Positions 1 through 11,700 of a stretch of 64,000 nt of DNA are shown here, piece after piece. The DNA comes from Setoptus koraiensis (lineage: Eukaryota > Arthropoda): NCBI GenBank assembly GCA_048013815.1, contig CM106585.1:2418001-2482000 (forward strand), given 5' to 3'. Positions within the stretch are counted from its first letter, which is position 1; each line of letters starts with the position of its first letter. Position numbers and translations under genes: made by a program. The notes under the pieces are model-generated. The model did no database searches. It was not told where the DNA came from and saw only the letters and a list, made by a program, of their open reading frames with translations.

Positions 1-1513
1 ACTTACAATCAAGGCCTTGTTAATGAAATCCACTGAAATGATCAAGTTTCTTCTTTTTTTTCTTTGTTTGCTTATTATACTATTATTGTTGTTGCCAACA
101 TTATCATGCTGGTGATTATAATGGTGATAGACAACGAAGTCGACTTGATAAGTGATTGGTTTCTTCATGATTATTATCTTGAGATCTTTTTTTTATTGAC
201 CCATGTGTCTACTGGCTCGCTGGCTTGCTCTGGCACCAGTGATTATATTTGTCTTTTATTGTGGTCGCATTATTTTTTGCATTAGTTATGCAAATTGGAT
301 AGTACAGGATTGTACATAGCAAATAATTGTAGCTAATTAGTCGGTGAGAAATCGTTTTTTCTCAATGATTTCAACGAAAATAGATTTCTAAGGTTGTTAT
401 CACCACACATGATAATCAAGAGTAAAACGAATTGCAATTGGCTCAATCCTTTCGCCAACTCATCTTTGTTAAAATGCGCGACAATCATTTTTGGCCACTC
501 TAAAACCACAAAATCTATCCAGATACAGTTGGTTAGTTTTTTAGGTTAGAGGCATATGCATTGATAGTAGAGTTTTCATGATGTAAATACCGTCTCTACC
601 GTCTCTTTCTATTTTCCATCCCCATTTGATGTGGTGTCATCATGTTAACTTGTCATCATGCTATATAAATGCAATGTGATGATGCAACAATGATCTCACA
701 AGCTCAGTCAACAATGATAGGTCTGCTAGTGGTGCGAGTGTCAAGAAATTTGGTCGCTGACCGCCGCATATTGTAACATACATCACAATTGGTTACATTC
801 AATTGTCTGTTGCATATCTAATATCTCACACGGTACACCTATCTCTATCTATCACTATGTATGTATGTGATATGTAATGCATTGTACACTTAATGTTAGA
901 ATGATTTTGTGGGTGCTAGACTGGACGAGACTGGACACAACAGGTTGCCTTAGCTCGGCAACTTTATTGTTGCAGCATCCAACAATAAGTTTATGCAGAT
1001 TGCACCATGTATCTAAGATGACACATAGAGGGAGAGAGAAAGACCAGCCAGCAGCAAACAGCGACAACAACAGGACCATCCAATGATAACAACAACAGCA
1101 AGTCAACAACCCAGTGTGGTCTTCGCAAACTTATTTGCAACAACACAACACATGACGATGAGATCACTAAGAGACAAACAAACAAATGCTGAAAATGAAT
1201 TAACAACAAGTGAGAGTGATATATTTCGCGATATTATTCTTTTCGCATTCTTTTTATTAGGGCGACAACTATCTCGTCGTCACACTATCACAATTTGAGC
1301 CAATTGTCCAAATTAACAAACTCCAAGAAATCGAGTATAGTGTTGTCATAGGCACCGACGTATCACGATAAACGAAATTATCTGGCGTTTGTTTGCAAAC
1401 AAGCGAACAATGGTCTGGCTAATGTCAGTATGTTTCTTCTTCACTCATTATCACACACGATACCCAGGCGATCATCTTCATCACGTTGCACTCCTTTCCA
1501 TTTGTTCTGTCTA

Positions 1514-1546
<33 letters not shown>

Positions 1547-1866
1547 AACAACATGATATGACGTCGCTTGACACTTTATCATTAGTAGCTGTAGGAGCTT
1601 TTGAGCTGAGTAAAACATCAATGAAACAGTAGTAGAAAAATATTATTCTAACGAATTTGATTGTATCCTCTCATATGAATCAATAATCGACTACGACGGA
1701 CAAAGAATATCCTGCACTGGCGACTGTCTACTCGCGTGCGATAGAAATACATGAGGTCTTCTCAAACAGAATCATGACAACGAGGAGTTGAGGTCTGAGG
1801 TTTATAAGAGTGTTGATATGAACATTTGACCATTGTAATCAACAAGTGTCATTATTCCTATCTCAG
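1..1866. other. Non-coding stretch at left window edge
   Basis: No open frame here looks like a conserved protein. The stretch is AT-rich and carries a (CT)n microsatellite near 1,512-1,546. If the exon candidate at 1,867-2,134 is real, part of this stretch is intron or 5' sequence of that gene. I see no RNA gene or mobile element in it. Confidence 0.5.
1512..1546. repeat. (CT)n microsatellite
   Basis: A nearly pure CT dinucleotide run of about 35 bp with one TTTC interruption. It lies in non-coding DNA. Confidence 0.9.
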
Positions 1867-2134
1867 TAATCCAGAATCACTATACACCTCTAGACTAGAT
1901 CGAAGTAGATTTCAGCAGTCCACATCGTTATTGAACGATCCAGTTCGAACATTCGAAGTTGTAAGACCTTTTCACATGCCCATTGTGAGAAAAAAAGGAC
2001 TACTCCCAATCCTGAGGCCACCCAATGCATCAACGGTTCGCTCAACGAGTATAGTTGCGGCTAAAAGTGATCATTTCAACTGGATCACTCATGAGCCATC
2101 ACTGATTAATACAAGAATCGCTTCCGCACAATGA
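1867..2134 (+). CDS. Candidate terminal coding exon of an unrecognised gene
   Basis: A frame of 89 codons runs from a convincing splice acceptor (pyrimidine-rich CATTATTCCTATCTCAG ending at 1,866) to a TGA at 2,132-2,134. Its composition looks coding: mixed, with no low complexity, and including VRTFEVVRPFHMPIVRKKG and ILRPPNASTVRSTSIVAAKS. The first base completes a codon from an upstream exon, so this would be a last exon with a phase-2 junction. An upstream exon is not identified and may lie before the window. I do not recognise the family and see no signal peptide or membrane segment in this piece. It could be a chance open frame. The acceptor and the amino-acid texture are the only support. 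Confidence 0.4.
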
Positions 2135-2400
2135 AAGTCAAGAATTTTAAATATAAAATACTACCGATCACATCTCACAGTGCATTCTGTAAAGTGATTT
2201 ATTCAAGTTGTTTACAAAATTATCCGTATTACACCTACAATACTCAACTTGTCTGACTAACACTTGTCAGCTACTTGAATTGCAACAGATACTTTCTAGT
2301 AGGCTAAATGTCCCGGCTAAAAAATAACTGAGACTTAAAGCAGGTAGTTTATAGAACTTATGAGCGTTTACTTAACTCATCATGTACTTTTGCTATAGAA

Positions 2401-2468
2401 TTTATTGCCAATATATAGTTTTCAAAACTAAGTCATTCATTCAAGTTGATCAGGTTTTATTCTTTATT
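2401..2468 (-). promoter_or_regulatory. Poly(A) signals of the BMP-like gene
   Basis: Minus-strand AATAAA hexamers (TTTATT on the plus strand) occur at 2,463-2,468, 2,456-2,461 and 2,401-2,406. They begin only 11 bases after the stop codon of the BMP-like gene. If used, the 3' UTR is very short. Confidence 0.5.
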
Positions 2469-2478
2469 CGAGATGAAC

Positions 2479-4563
2479 TCATAGGCATCCGCACGATTGA
2501 GCAACCATGTTTTTAAATTCTTTTAGGACAACATTTGAGTAATCATCGAAGTACAACACAGTTATTGCAGATAACTTGGTTGGTACACAACATGGTTTCG
2601 GGATTCGTCTGTTCATTAGATGAGCTAACATTTGAACAATTGCATGATTTGTGCTATTTAGATTTGGATGTAATGGAAATGGACAGTCTCCACCACAATA
2701 ATTCGCCTCATAACCATCAGGCGCTATTATCCAATCATTCCAATCCAGTAAACTAAAGCTTACATGCCACCGGCGTTTTTGGCAGTATTTGTCTCCCTTC
2801 AAATCTTTTGGCTTTTTATTCGGCGGATGTGGTTGTTTAGTCGAGGAATTGTTCGAATATTGATGCATATGCGACAATTGCTTATTGGATTGAGATCTTC
2901 TTGGTTGGCCCAAAAAAACATCTACATTTGCAGTTGGAGTAACTGTGCCAGAGTTGCTGTGACGATCCTCTGAGGCCTTGTGGCGATTAAGACCATTATG
3001 GCTTTGATTGACGACTTTTGTTGAAGGCGTAGTCGATCTGTGAGAGGCTTCCCTTTTAGTGAGATGCCTCTGCAGTTGTCTATTGATGTTGAAATTAGGG
3101 GAAACGCCGGCGTTGGTGAGAAGATCTAGTGAATCTGTATGCCGCAGTGCATCATGTGGCTTTAGTAACAAAGATGAAGGTGCTGATGTTGCAAACTCTA
3201 TTGTATTAATGAGATTATCTTGTTTATCATTCAAATCGTCCAAGTCGTCTAGATGCTCAGAGATTGCGTAAGCTATTAGGAATGGTTGCCTTTTAGATGA
3301 ATGTCCGGATTGTATAAGTCCAATAGTGTCTGGATTTTCAACAAACTTAGGAACGACGTCACTTTTACTAGACAGTTGTCTAATTTCTAGATTAAAACCA
3401 GTGTTGTTGTTTGGATCAGCCAGCCAATATTGAAAGTCGTTTGTAACATTCATAGAGATCCATCCTTCATAGTCTATGGGAACATCAACCTTTGACAAGA
3501 TCTGCGCGATAACTGGATCGCCAGTTCCATCATCATCCATTTGTTGTTGTATTGGGCGCAAACTAAACTCAAGTGATTCATAATGTTTGATATCAATATG
3601 GTTTAGTTGTGTGCGATTTTTATATAATTTTAACTGAGCTGCGACAACTTTATCTGAAGGCAGTAATGAGCTATGTATATCAAACCAATAATAAGATGGT
3701 TCACTATCCTGGTAATGGAGCTCATATTTATTAGTGAAACTAATGACAGTATTCGATTTATTAATGGCCAATAATGTTTCACTTGTTAATTTGTCACCAT
3801 ATATGAAAATCTCACTGTCCCAAGCTTCATCATTGACAATCATCCGACCAGCTGATTGATCATAAAACTTATTATATAAACCAGTAACATAATTTGATCC
3901 TGAATGTGGTCTGTTAATATTATCATTTAATTTCTCCTTTTTAATGCCCAAAAAGTCCAACACTCCGCGTGCTATTCTTTTTTTCACATCGTCGGGCAGT
4001 AGATCTATCGCTGGACTAAAGCCATAGAGAGAAAAACTATCTGTTAGATCAATATTAGCTTGTGCAGACCTAATTTTATTAATACTCGCTCTACTTAATG
4101 TTCTCCTTTCAACTGCTGCTGGCGCCGTTGTTGTTGGCCTGGCACCACTTTTGGCGCTACCGCCGCCTCCGTTGCCCCCGCTGTCGTCATAGTTATTATT
4201 GTTTTGTTGATCATTAAAATTGTCATAATAACTAGTGTCAATCGTCGTAGTTGTCGCAGTTCGTCTATTGGAATTGTTGTTGTTGTAATTATTATTTAAA
4301 TTTTTAATATTATTTTGCTGACCGATGGAATTAGTTGTGGCGAGTGTATTGGGTGGGTCATGATACTGATGGTAATTGTGATGATGGCTGCTGCTACTAC
4401 TACTACTGCTGGCATAGTTAACTGCCAACGGAGACAGGGTAGACTGATGTGGGGGCGTCCGAGAACTTGCTGAGCATAGATAATATTTACAGATATTAGA
4501 ATTTAATAAAATTGTAATAATAATGGTAATAATAAATGTTGATGAGGCATTGTGATAAGACAT
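2479..4563 (-). CDS. gbb: BMP5-8/glass bottom boat-like TGF-beta family ligand
   Basis: A secreted growth factor precursor of 694 residues in one exon. The start is the first ATG (4,563); it opens a hydrophobic signal segment ([13 protein letters not shown]). The prodomain carries Asn/Ser-rich low complexity around residues 45-130, then conserved pieces ([37 protein letters not shown]). The mature cystine-knot domain is residues 594-694 with the seven expected cysteines (one, then YCGGDC, PCC and a terminal CGC). [15 protein letters not shown] and [13 protein letters not shown] match the BMP5/6/7/8 (Gbb/60A) group better than BMP2/4/Dpp. Candidate convertase sites are LTKR at 504 and PRR at 556. 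The second leaves a 37-residue arm before the first cysteine, as in BMP7, but neither site is an ideal RXXR. By homology it would signal through BMP type I/II receptors and Smads. The exact subgroup needs a tree. Confidence 0.88.
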   Translation of the reverse strand: MSYHNASSTFIITIIITILLNSNICKYYLCSASSRTPPHQSTLSPLAVNYASSSSSSSSHHHNYHQYHDPPNTLATTNSIGQQNNIKNLNNNYNNNNSNRRTATTTTIDTSYYDNFNDQQNNNNYDDSGGNGGGGSAKSGARPTTTAPAAVERRTLSRASINKIRSAQANIDLTDSFSLYGFSPAIDLLPDDVKKRIARGVLDFLGIKKEKLNDNINRPHSGSNYVTGLYNKFYDQSAGRMIVNDEAWDSEIFIYGDKLTSETLLAINKSNTVISFTNKYELHYQDSEPSYYWFDIHSSLLPSDKVVAAQLKLYKNRTQLNHIDIKHYESLEFSLRPIQQQMDDDGTGDPVIAQILSKVDVPIDYEGWISMNVTNDFQYWLADPNNNTGFNLEIRQLSSKSDVVPKFVENPDTIGLIQSGHSSKRQPFLIAYAISEHLDDLDDLNDKQDNLINTIEFATSAPSSLLLKPHDALRHTDSLDLLTNAGVSPNFNINRQLQRHLTKREASHRSTTPSTKVVNQSHNGLNRHKASEDRHSNSGTVTPTANVDVFLGQPRRSQSNKQLSHMHQYSNNSSTKQPHPPNKKPKDLKGDKYCQKRRWHVSFSLLDWNDWIIAPDGYEANYCGGDCPFPLHPNLNSTNHAIVQMLAHLMNRRIPKPCCVPTKLSAITVLYFDDYSNVVLKEFKNMVAQSCGCL

Positions 4564-4787
4564 ATTTTTAGAAGGATACCAACGAGCACCGGGGAGAGAC
4601 ACGCACACATTCACTCTCACATTCGCTCACACAGAAAACATTCGAGAACGATGTAGTACAGACTCTTTGGTACCTTTTACACATTTGCATGGCCGATGGC
4701 ACGCACAAAAGCTTCAATTGAGGGAAGACACTAGGAGCACTAACTCGTTATATTACTTCTATTTCAATGACAATTATTGTATTTATT

Positions 4788-4890
4788 GTTGTTGTGGTTG
4801 ATGTTGTTGTGGTTGATGTTGTTGCGGTTGATGTTGTTGCGGTTGATGTTGTTGCGGTTGCTGTTGTTGCGGTTGCTGTTGTTGTTGCGG
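4788..4890. repeat. 15-bp tandem repeat (minisatellite)
   Basis: Six consecutive 15-bp units of GTTGTTGYGGTTGMT fill 4,788-4,877, with a further partial unit to about 4,890. The first two units carry T where later ones carry C, and the last two carry GCT where earlier ones carry GAT, so variants are grouped in order. On the minus strand one frame reads Gln-Pro-Gln-Gln-His, but that frame is not part of a long ORF, so the block is probably 5' UTR or promoter. Confidence 0.85.
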
Positions 4891-5340
4891 TGGTGATGGT
4901 GGTAGTTGATGTTGTCGAACGACAGGTTTGTCTCTGCAATTGCTTCTGTTGTTGTTGCCACTTCTGTTTCTTCTGCTATCGCTGATACTACCGTTGTTGC
5001 TTATGCTGCTATAATTATTTACTGGCTTCTGCCTCTCGTTTCCTTTCTTTATCTGTCGCTGTCAGCGTTTTCTTATTTATATCTTCTGTTTTACAACAAC
5101 TTCTTCTTCTTCCTCTTCTTCTTCTTCTTCTTCTATTAATTCTTCATCAATTGTTGTACACCCTGGGTTATTGTCGCCGGACAAATGGCCATACCAATAG
5201 GAACAGCAGCTCACACAAGCAGCAACAGCAAATCGACCACCAGCTTCCTACTGTATAGTATTCTTTATCGTCGCCGCCGCTGCAGCTTCTTTTCTAATTC
5301 TATTTTAGCTTCTTTCTTCTCTCATTATATTTCGAGGTGT

Positions 5341-5356
5341 AGAGAGAGAAAGAGAA

Positions 5357-5388
<32 letters not shown>
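5341..5388. repeat. (GA)n polypurine tract
   Basis: Forty-eight uninterrupted purines, mostly GA with a few GAAA steps, and close to mirror-symmetric. It is followed after a short gap by (AC)n at about 5,403-5,416. Such tracts can form triplex DNA or bind GAGA-type factors, which is inference here. Confidence 0.85.
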
Positions 5389-5633
5389 TGAATTCGCGTC
5401 CAACACACACACACACAATTATAATCGTTCGAGTGCACGCACTCGCATGCATAGCCGAGGAAAGGGACACACACAGACGCACAAGCAAAAGAACGTACAC
5501 ACTGTCGTATACACGTACAGTAAAGTTCAGCCAAATGCGAAAAATTGGGACTAAAGCATGAGCGCATGTTTTGAATTTACATATATAATTGTGACCTAGA
5601 CATAATCAGTCACTTTCAATTCTTCATTTATCA

Positions 5634-5639
5634 TTTATT
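5634..5639 (-). promoter_or_regulatory. Poly(A) signal of UBE2L3-like gene
   Basis: AATAAA on the minus strand (TTTATT on plus), about 50 bases past the TGA at 5,690-5,692. It is the nearest canonical hexamer for this gene. Confidence 0.5.
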
Positions 5640-5689
5640 ATTATTATCAACAAAATTAGTTGTATGATGATCAGATCGGTCTAGAAATA

Positions 5690-6380
5690 TCAGTCCGAGG
5701 GCCGTTTCTCAGCAAATTTCTTTGTATGTTCCTCAGCATTTTTAAAAAATTTCTTAGGGTCCTTGGTATATTCTTGAGCTAGATCAGCTCTGAGAGGGTG
5801 TTCAGGTTCTGATTTTGGTGGAGGGAAGACGGGGGAAACAGTGTTGTTAGTAAAATAGGGAAATTATATCAATTGATATTATAGTCAAGTAGTCATGAAA
5901 ACTGCTTACCTGGATCGTTGACTAGCGCGATCAAGGATTGGATCACTTGGTCTGTTTTGGTTGCTGGTTTCCAATTTTCTGTAGTTATGATCGGAAGGCA
6001 AACTTGGCCACGTTCATCGACATTCGGGTGATATATCTTAGTCTTGAAGGTAATCTTGGGTGGTTTAAATGGATATTCTGCTGGAAAATTGATTTCTATA
6101 CGAAATGCACCCCTGTTGTAGGGAGCCTTATCAGGTACAATAAGTACTTGCCAAGAGAGCATATTTGTTTCATCTACATGAATATCACGGAATGATGACA
6201 CAGCCGCTTTACGTATATCTTGCAATTCCTATGGATTACATAGTTGTGATATTGGAAATTGAATTAATGTTAGATTATTAGTTACATCATGTATGGAAAT
6301 CATCACGGTGAGTCCTCCATTCAGATAAACAATTACAATCAATTACGACATACCTTTTGTAATCTCCTAGTGGCCGCCAT
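5690..6380 (-). CDS. UBE2L3: Ubiquitin-conjugating enzyme E2 L3 (UbcH7-like)
   Basis: A ubiquitin E2 that hands ubiquitin to HECT and RING-between-RING ligases. Three exons: 6,380-6,354 (MAATRRLQK), 6,228-5,910 and 5,808-5,690. Both introns are GT-AG (125 and 101 bp). The spliced protein is 154 residues, the usual family length. The catalytic cysteine is Cys86 in GQVCLPI. Pro88 and His119 (DPEPEHPL), which make UBE2L3 unable to transfer directly to lysine, are both kept. The core [20 protein letters not shown] is almost identical to the animal protein. The start is fixed by the short first exon, which restores the family N-terminus. The gene is head to head with the UBE2K-like gene, starts 1.17 kb apart. 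Confidence 0.96.
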
Positions 6381-6789
6381 ATTGATTTTATATGAAGATA
6401 TAGAGCGGATATAAAGTGATAATGTTGAATATTGAATAATTTTGCAATTTAACATGCAATGATGTTTCTCCAGCTGCTCTGCAGAAACGCTTCATGGGAT
6501 CTACAGGGTGATCAACATCTTTGTATGTAGTTGCCCTCTCACGCACAGAAGTACAATTCGACGAAAGCGCATGCACATGCAATATTTCGTATATAAGGTG
6601 GCAGGCGCAGGTAGGGACCGAGCGAGGCATGTACAAAAGCAGTCGAGCAGCATATCAGCACAGAACTCATATTGTGCGTAAATTGCGCGCGCTGCGTGTG
6701 CCGTGAGTGCAACAAATCCCTCTCGGCGCATGCTCAAAAAGTTGAATTCAGCAGGAAATTCAAATCTTCCAACTTCGGGGGAGATCGAT

Positions 6790-7115
6790 AGTGATCGGGG
6801 AGCTATTGCTCCCACCTCTCCCTATATGAGTCTAGATGTCTCGCCTCCAGGTGACCTCCCACCTCCCACTTTCGAACCGGGAGAATCTTGACCCCTGATT
6901 TTAGATGAAATAGTTCGAAGTAGAAGTCACTCTGATGAAATGATGACGGGTAGTATAAAAGTTGGATGAATTTCTTCATCTCTAAAGTGTAAGGCAGTAG
7001 ACTGAGGTTCCTCGCGAAGTGAGCGGTTGCCCGGAAAGTTACGGAAGGTGGCCGCCTCTGGGATGATCTCCTGCCCCCCTTAGATAAATCGTCCTCCACA
7101 GCTCCCCCGACCACT
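6790..7115. mobile_element. Degraded copy of a MITE (AGTGATCGGGG family)
   Basis: The left end AGTGATCGGGGAGCT and the right end (reverse complement AGTGGTCGGGGGAGCT) form diverged terminal inverted repeats that match the intact 401-bp element at 19,248-19,648. Internal blocks also align: GACCTCCCACCTCCCACTTTC here against GACCTCCCGCCTCCCCGTTTC there. No clear target duplication flanks it, so it is older or has altered ends. It has no coding capacity. An unrelated GC-rich region with similar ends is possible but less likely. Confidence 0.6.
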
Positions 7116-7130
7116 AAACTTTCGACTCGA

Positions 7131-7147
7131 GCGAGTTTAAAACTCGC
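7131..7147. repeat. Short palindrome
   Basis: GCGAGTTT-A-AAACTCGC: 8-bp perfect arms around one base, just outside the right end of the degraded MITE. It could be a transcription-factor site or a small hairpin. Confidence 0.6.
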
Positions 7148-7546
7148 GGGGAGATCCCGTGTGCAAATTTGTGATGCAAGCGCACTGTGTGCTTGTGCAG
7201 ACTCTGTGCTTGCAGGGCTTCCACGGTGCATTCGAGAAAATACATTGTGAAAGGCAACATAGCATCATGTGTGGGAATTGCTCCTGCCACCCTATACAGT
7301 TGTAATGTGTTCATGAAAGAAACGCTCATCATAAAAAAAGTTACATTCTGTGCTTATCGCAGCATAATCTATGCGTTTCACGTCTTCTGAGCCGTTACAA
7401 AGATGCTTTTCACCCTAAATACGCTGTACGTCAAACCACACTTACCACAATTGGATATATAATTGCAAAATAATATATTTTATTCTCTGAGCGCTATTCT
7501 AAATGAATTATTCTTGAAAAGATCCACCAAGAACAGAGCCGAGACC

Positions 7547-8334
7547 ATGACCAATATCGCTGTGCAACGAATTCAAAGAGAATTTAGGGAAGTAGTGGCG
7601 GATGAATCATCTAGATCTCTGTACCATATAGAAGCAATAGATTCGGATTTGTTGAATCTTGTAGGTTATGTAACTGGACCTCCTGATTCCCCATATGAGG
7701 GTGGCAAGTTTCATATGGAAATTAAAGTACCTGAAACATATCCATTCAGCCCACCAAAGGTGAGTAAACTACATATTTACTATCCATTTCTTTCATCAGC
7801 TCAGTTTCACTTAGACAATGTAGCTCATGACAGTTCTTTCCGATTTGTAAACTACCCGATGGTATTCAGGTCAAATTCACGACTAGAATTTGGCATCCTA
7901 ACATAAGCTCTGCTACCGGTGCCATATGTTTGGATATACTCAAAGACCAATGGGCCGCGGCCATGACGATGCGGACAGTTTTACTCTCACTACAAACATT
8001 ACTAGCATTACCTGAGCCATCGGATCCACAAGATGCAGTTGTTGCTAGGCAGTGTACAGAAAATATAGAATTGTTCAAATTAACCGCCCGATACTGGACT
8101 TATATCTACGCCCTACCAAACAAAAACTACTCAGCTCTTTCAAGATTCAAGATGACACCATCGTACGCTAAATTTCCGAATGCTACGCCGAACACTCCTT
8201 TTGGTAAATTCGCCGATTTTAATTCTAAAGTCAAGAAACTAGTCGACATTATGAATACAGATGAATTTAAATCAATGCACGCATTATCTTCTCACAATTG
8301 GGATGTAGAGAGAGCGACGTACTCGCTTCTTTAA
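7547..8334 (+). CDS. UBE2K: Ubiquitin-conjugating enzyme E2 K (E2-25K-like, with C-terminal UBA)
   Basis: An E2 of the E2-25K class, known for making Lys48-linked chains. Two exons, 7,547-7,759 and 7,870-8,334, are joined by a 110-bp GT-AG intron after PPK. The start is chosen at [13 protein letters not shown], which matches the family N-terminus. The protein is 225 residues. The catalytic cysteine is about residue 91 in the conserved [20 protein letters not shown]. The C-terminal 40 residues (KKLVDIMN to [12 protein letters not shown]) fit the UBA domain that gives this E2 its ubiquitin binding. The linker between the core and the UBA (about 155-185) is poorly conserved. Unspliced, the frame would read into the intron and stop early, so the splice is needed. 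Confidence 0.95.
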
Positions 8335-8707
8335 GAAAAAATATATATCAACTTTGATCCGCGCTACATTGGGCACTAATCAACAAGAAGTAAACTACTT
8401 GTATGAATGTGTTAGACACATTGTGTGCTGCTGCAACATCGTGTGTCGCTCACAATATAAGAAGTATTCTTCAATCATATGTTGTACATGTATATATGGC
8501 GTTATTGTAATCTTGATTTAAATCTTAAATCATAAGCTCGAATCTTCAATTGTTTACGTATTTATCAATATTAACTGTTCCACTATTTGTTTTTAGTATG
8601 ATGTAAATATCAATTTTAGACAATAATACAAGTATATATCAGACACCAAATATGTCGAGAACTTTGGATTCGATCGTTTTTTCACCGTTGTATCAAAGAA
8701 TAGGACA
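8335..8707. other. Spacer between UBE2K-like and MBTPS1
   Basis: About 370 bp, AT-rich, holding the 3' UTR of the UBE2K-like gene and the promoter and 5' UTR of MBTPS1 on the same strand. No canonical AATAAA is obvious close to the stop. Confidence 0.5.
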
Positions 8708-11700
8708 ATGTTATTTGAGCGTCCCAAGAAGATTAATCTGATTTTTGACAATAAGCGATCTGCTGATAGTTACGTGAATGAAAGAACTCATAAATTTCTT
8801 GGTTCAAAATTTACCACAACCCTGCTGCTAGCACTATGTATCGGTTCAATCAATGTGGTGACAGGTTTTCACGTTAAGGGCCATGATATTTGTTTTGATG
8901 AGAAACTATTTCAAGAGGATGTAGAAAAATCTGTAAAATATGACGATCAAGCAAAAGTTGCCAGTTATACTGACGACATGAGAGACAGAAACTTTACCAT
9001 ACAAACAGACGAAAACATATCCGATACAACTCAGGAGTACATAATACTATTCAAACACTATTTTTCTCTGAATGCAAGAGTATCATTCCTCGAAGCTTCA
9101 ATTAGATCCGTAGTACGTCAGGATGTCAACTCACGAGAACCAACCAACAGCAATGACATCAAAGCAAATAAAATTTTCTATCAGCTAAGGCCTCATAAGA
9201 TCTTAAAATATCCAAGTGACTTTGATGTATTATATTTCCCATCCAATGTAACCAAACCTGATAGAGAAATTATTTTGAATTCAATAGATTCTCATCCATA
9301 CGTCAAGAATATAGTGCCCCAGAGATCTTACAGAAGAAGTTTACTTCAGTCAGAAGTGCAATACGACGAAAATTCCACGATTTCATTCTGCTACCTAGAT
9401 AATGTCACCGATAATGCGTCAGGTAAAAGATATTTAAAAAGTGTCCAGCATGAGCCGTCATTCAACACAAGAAGATTGTTCAGATCCATCCCAAAACAGA
9501 TAACTAGTCAACTGAATGCTGACGTTTTGTGGAAATTAGGAGTAACAGGTGCTGGTGTAAGAGTTGCAATATTCGACACGGGCTTACCTAAGAATCATCC
9601 GCATTTTAAATATGTTAAAGAAAGAACTGATTGGACCAACGAAAAAACTCTTGTTGATGCCCTGGGGCATGGAACATTTGTTGCTGGTGTCATCGCAAGT
9701 AGCCGACAATGTCTAGGATTTGCACCGGATGCTGAACTATACATTTTCAGAGTTTTCACTCAGCAACAAACGAGCTATACCTCTTGGTTCTTAGACGCTT
9801 TTAATTATGCAATAATAAAAAAGATTCACATCCTCAATCTGTCCATCGGTGGTCCGGACTTTATGGATAAACCTTTTGTAGACAAAGTGTGGGAACTGAC
9901 CTCAAATAATATCATCATGGTATCAGCTATAGGCAACAATGGTCCTCTGTACGGAACTCTGAATAATCCCGCCGACCAGATGGATGTCATCGGTGTGGGA
10001 GGTATTAATTTTGAAGACAACATTGCACAATTTTCATCAAGAGGTATGACCTCATGGGAACTACCCTCTGGCTACGGGCGCGTCAAACCGGATATTGTTA
10101 CATATGGCTCTAGCGTCAGAGGTTCTAGCATTAAGGGTGGCTGTGGAACTCTTTCGGGAACCTCAGTATCTTCACCTGTAGTTGCCGGAGCTATTGCATT
10201 AATTAAATCGGGCGTTTTGCAACTGGGTGATATGATTAATCCGGCTTCGATGAAACAAGCATTGATGCTGTCAGCTAAACGCTTGAAAAATGTTGCAATA
10301 TTTGAACAGGGAGCCGGAAAACTAGATTTAGTTGGTGCTTATGAGGCTCTACTCTCCTACAAACCCACTGTAACTGCCAGTCCTAGTTATATTGATTTTG
10401 GGGATTGTCCATATCTATGGCCCTATTGTAGCCAGCCGATTTATCATGGTGGCATGCCATTTAAGATCAATATCACATTACTAAATGGTATGGCAGTGAG
10501 TGGAAAATTTTCCGCCCGACCAACATGGCACCCTCATATTGACTCCAACGGAAACATAGCTGACTATTTGAATGTTGGCCTAACTTATTCCAAGACATTA
10601 TGGCCTTGGTCAGGATGGTTGGCATTACATATAACGGTCAGAGAGGAAGCAAAAAAATGGGAGGGTTATTGTGAGGGTCACATCTCGCTTACCATAGAAT
10701 CTACAGTCTTGGATGAGACAATGCATTCTAGTTTGAGTATACCAATCAGATTGAAAATTATACCCACCCCTCCAAGGGAAAAACGAATTCTTTGGGATCA
10801 ATATCATAATCTTCGTTACCCGGGCGGCTATTTTCCGAGGGACAATCTTATGATGAAAGATGACCCTCTGGATTGGAACAGTGATCACATTCACACTAAT
10901 TTCAAAGATCTCTATGAGCACTTGAGGAAAAACGACAATTATTTCGTTGAAGTATTGGGAGTTCCATTCACTTGTTTTGATGCTAGACAATATGGGGCTT
11001 TGTTGATCGTGGATCCAGAAGAGGAATTTTTTCAAGAAGAAATAGTCAAGTTGAAACGAGATTTTGATGAAAATGGCTTGTCTGTGATAGTATTTGCAGA
11101 CTGGTATAATGCGTCTGTAATGGAGAAAGTCAAATTTTACGATGAGAACACCCGTCATTGGTGGACACCAGACACTGGAGGAGCCAATCTACCTGCGCTC
11201 AATGACCTCCTTGCTCCCTTCGGCGTTTCACTTAGCGATCGTGTTTATGAGGGCTTCTTCAGAATTGGTCACCACGAAATGTATTATGCCTCTGGAACTA
11301 GCTTGGCACAATTTCCACCCGGAGATTCGTTAGTGCACTTTCAGAAATTGAACGATCAAGCTCAAGAGATCATTAGTAATGGCACAAAGAATAAAATCAG
11401 GAATGTGCCTATCTTAGGCTTGCACTATCCTGCCAATCGTTCTAAGCTTGCAGTATACGGTGATAGTAACTGTTTAGATTCGGCTCACCTGAAGAAGGAA
11501 TGTTTCTGGCTTCTAGATACATTACTGAGATTTGTAAATTCTGGTAAGATACCAGCCTTCTTCAAGAGAAAATCATTCGCAAGGCACACCACAACCGTCG
11601 CGGATTATAACAATGAAGTAATAGACTATTCAAAAAGGCCATTCCAAGAGAGCAAGAAGACAAACATGGTTAGCGATCATACGATCTTGCTAGATCATTC

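Larger units (their letters stand above)
4564..5633. other. 5' flank of the BMP-like gene, dense in simple repeats
   Basis: Between the BMP-like start codon and the UBE2L3-like 3' end there is no conserved open frame. The stretch contains the GTTGTTGYGGTTGAT minisatellite, a CTT-rich run near 5,100-5,136, a 48-bp polypurine tract and a short (CA)n. The open frames visible here are translations of these repeats. It probably holds the promoter and 5' UTR of the minus-strand BMP gene. Confidence 0.6.
6381..7546. other. Intergenic region between two divergent E2 genes
   Basis: This 1.17-kb gap must hold the promoters of both the UBE2L3-like (-) and UBE2K-like (+) genes. It also contains a degraded MITE copy (6,790-7,115). 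TATA-like sequences are present at about 6,590 (GTATATAAGGTGG, plus) and near 7,291-7,296 (CCTATA, minus). No conserved open frame is seen. Confidence 0.6.

Noticed and set aside
4564-4620. An extended N-terminus for the BMP-like protein
   Set aside because: The extra 19 codons begin with GTG, not ATG. The first ATG at 4,563 begins a proper signal peptide.
4748-5139. Thr/Asn/Val-rich frames upstream of the BMP gene
   Set aside because: They translate the 15-bp minisatellite and the CTT-rich run. No start context or homologue supports them.
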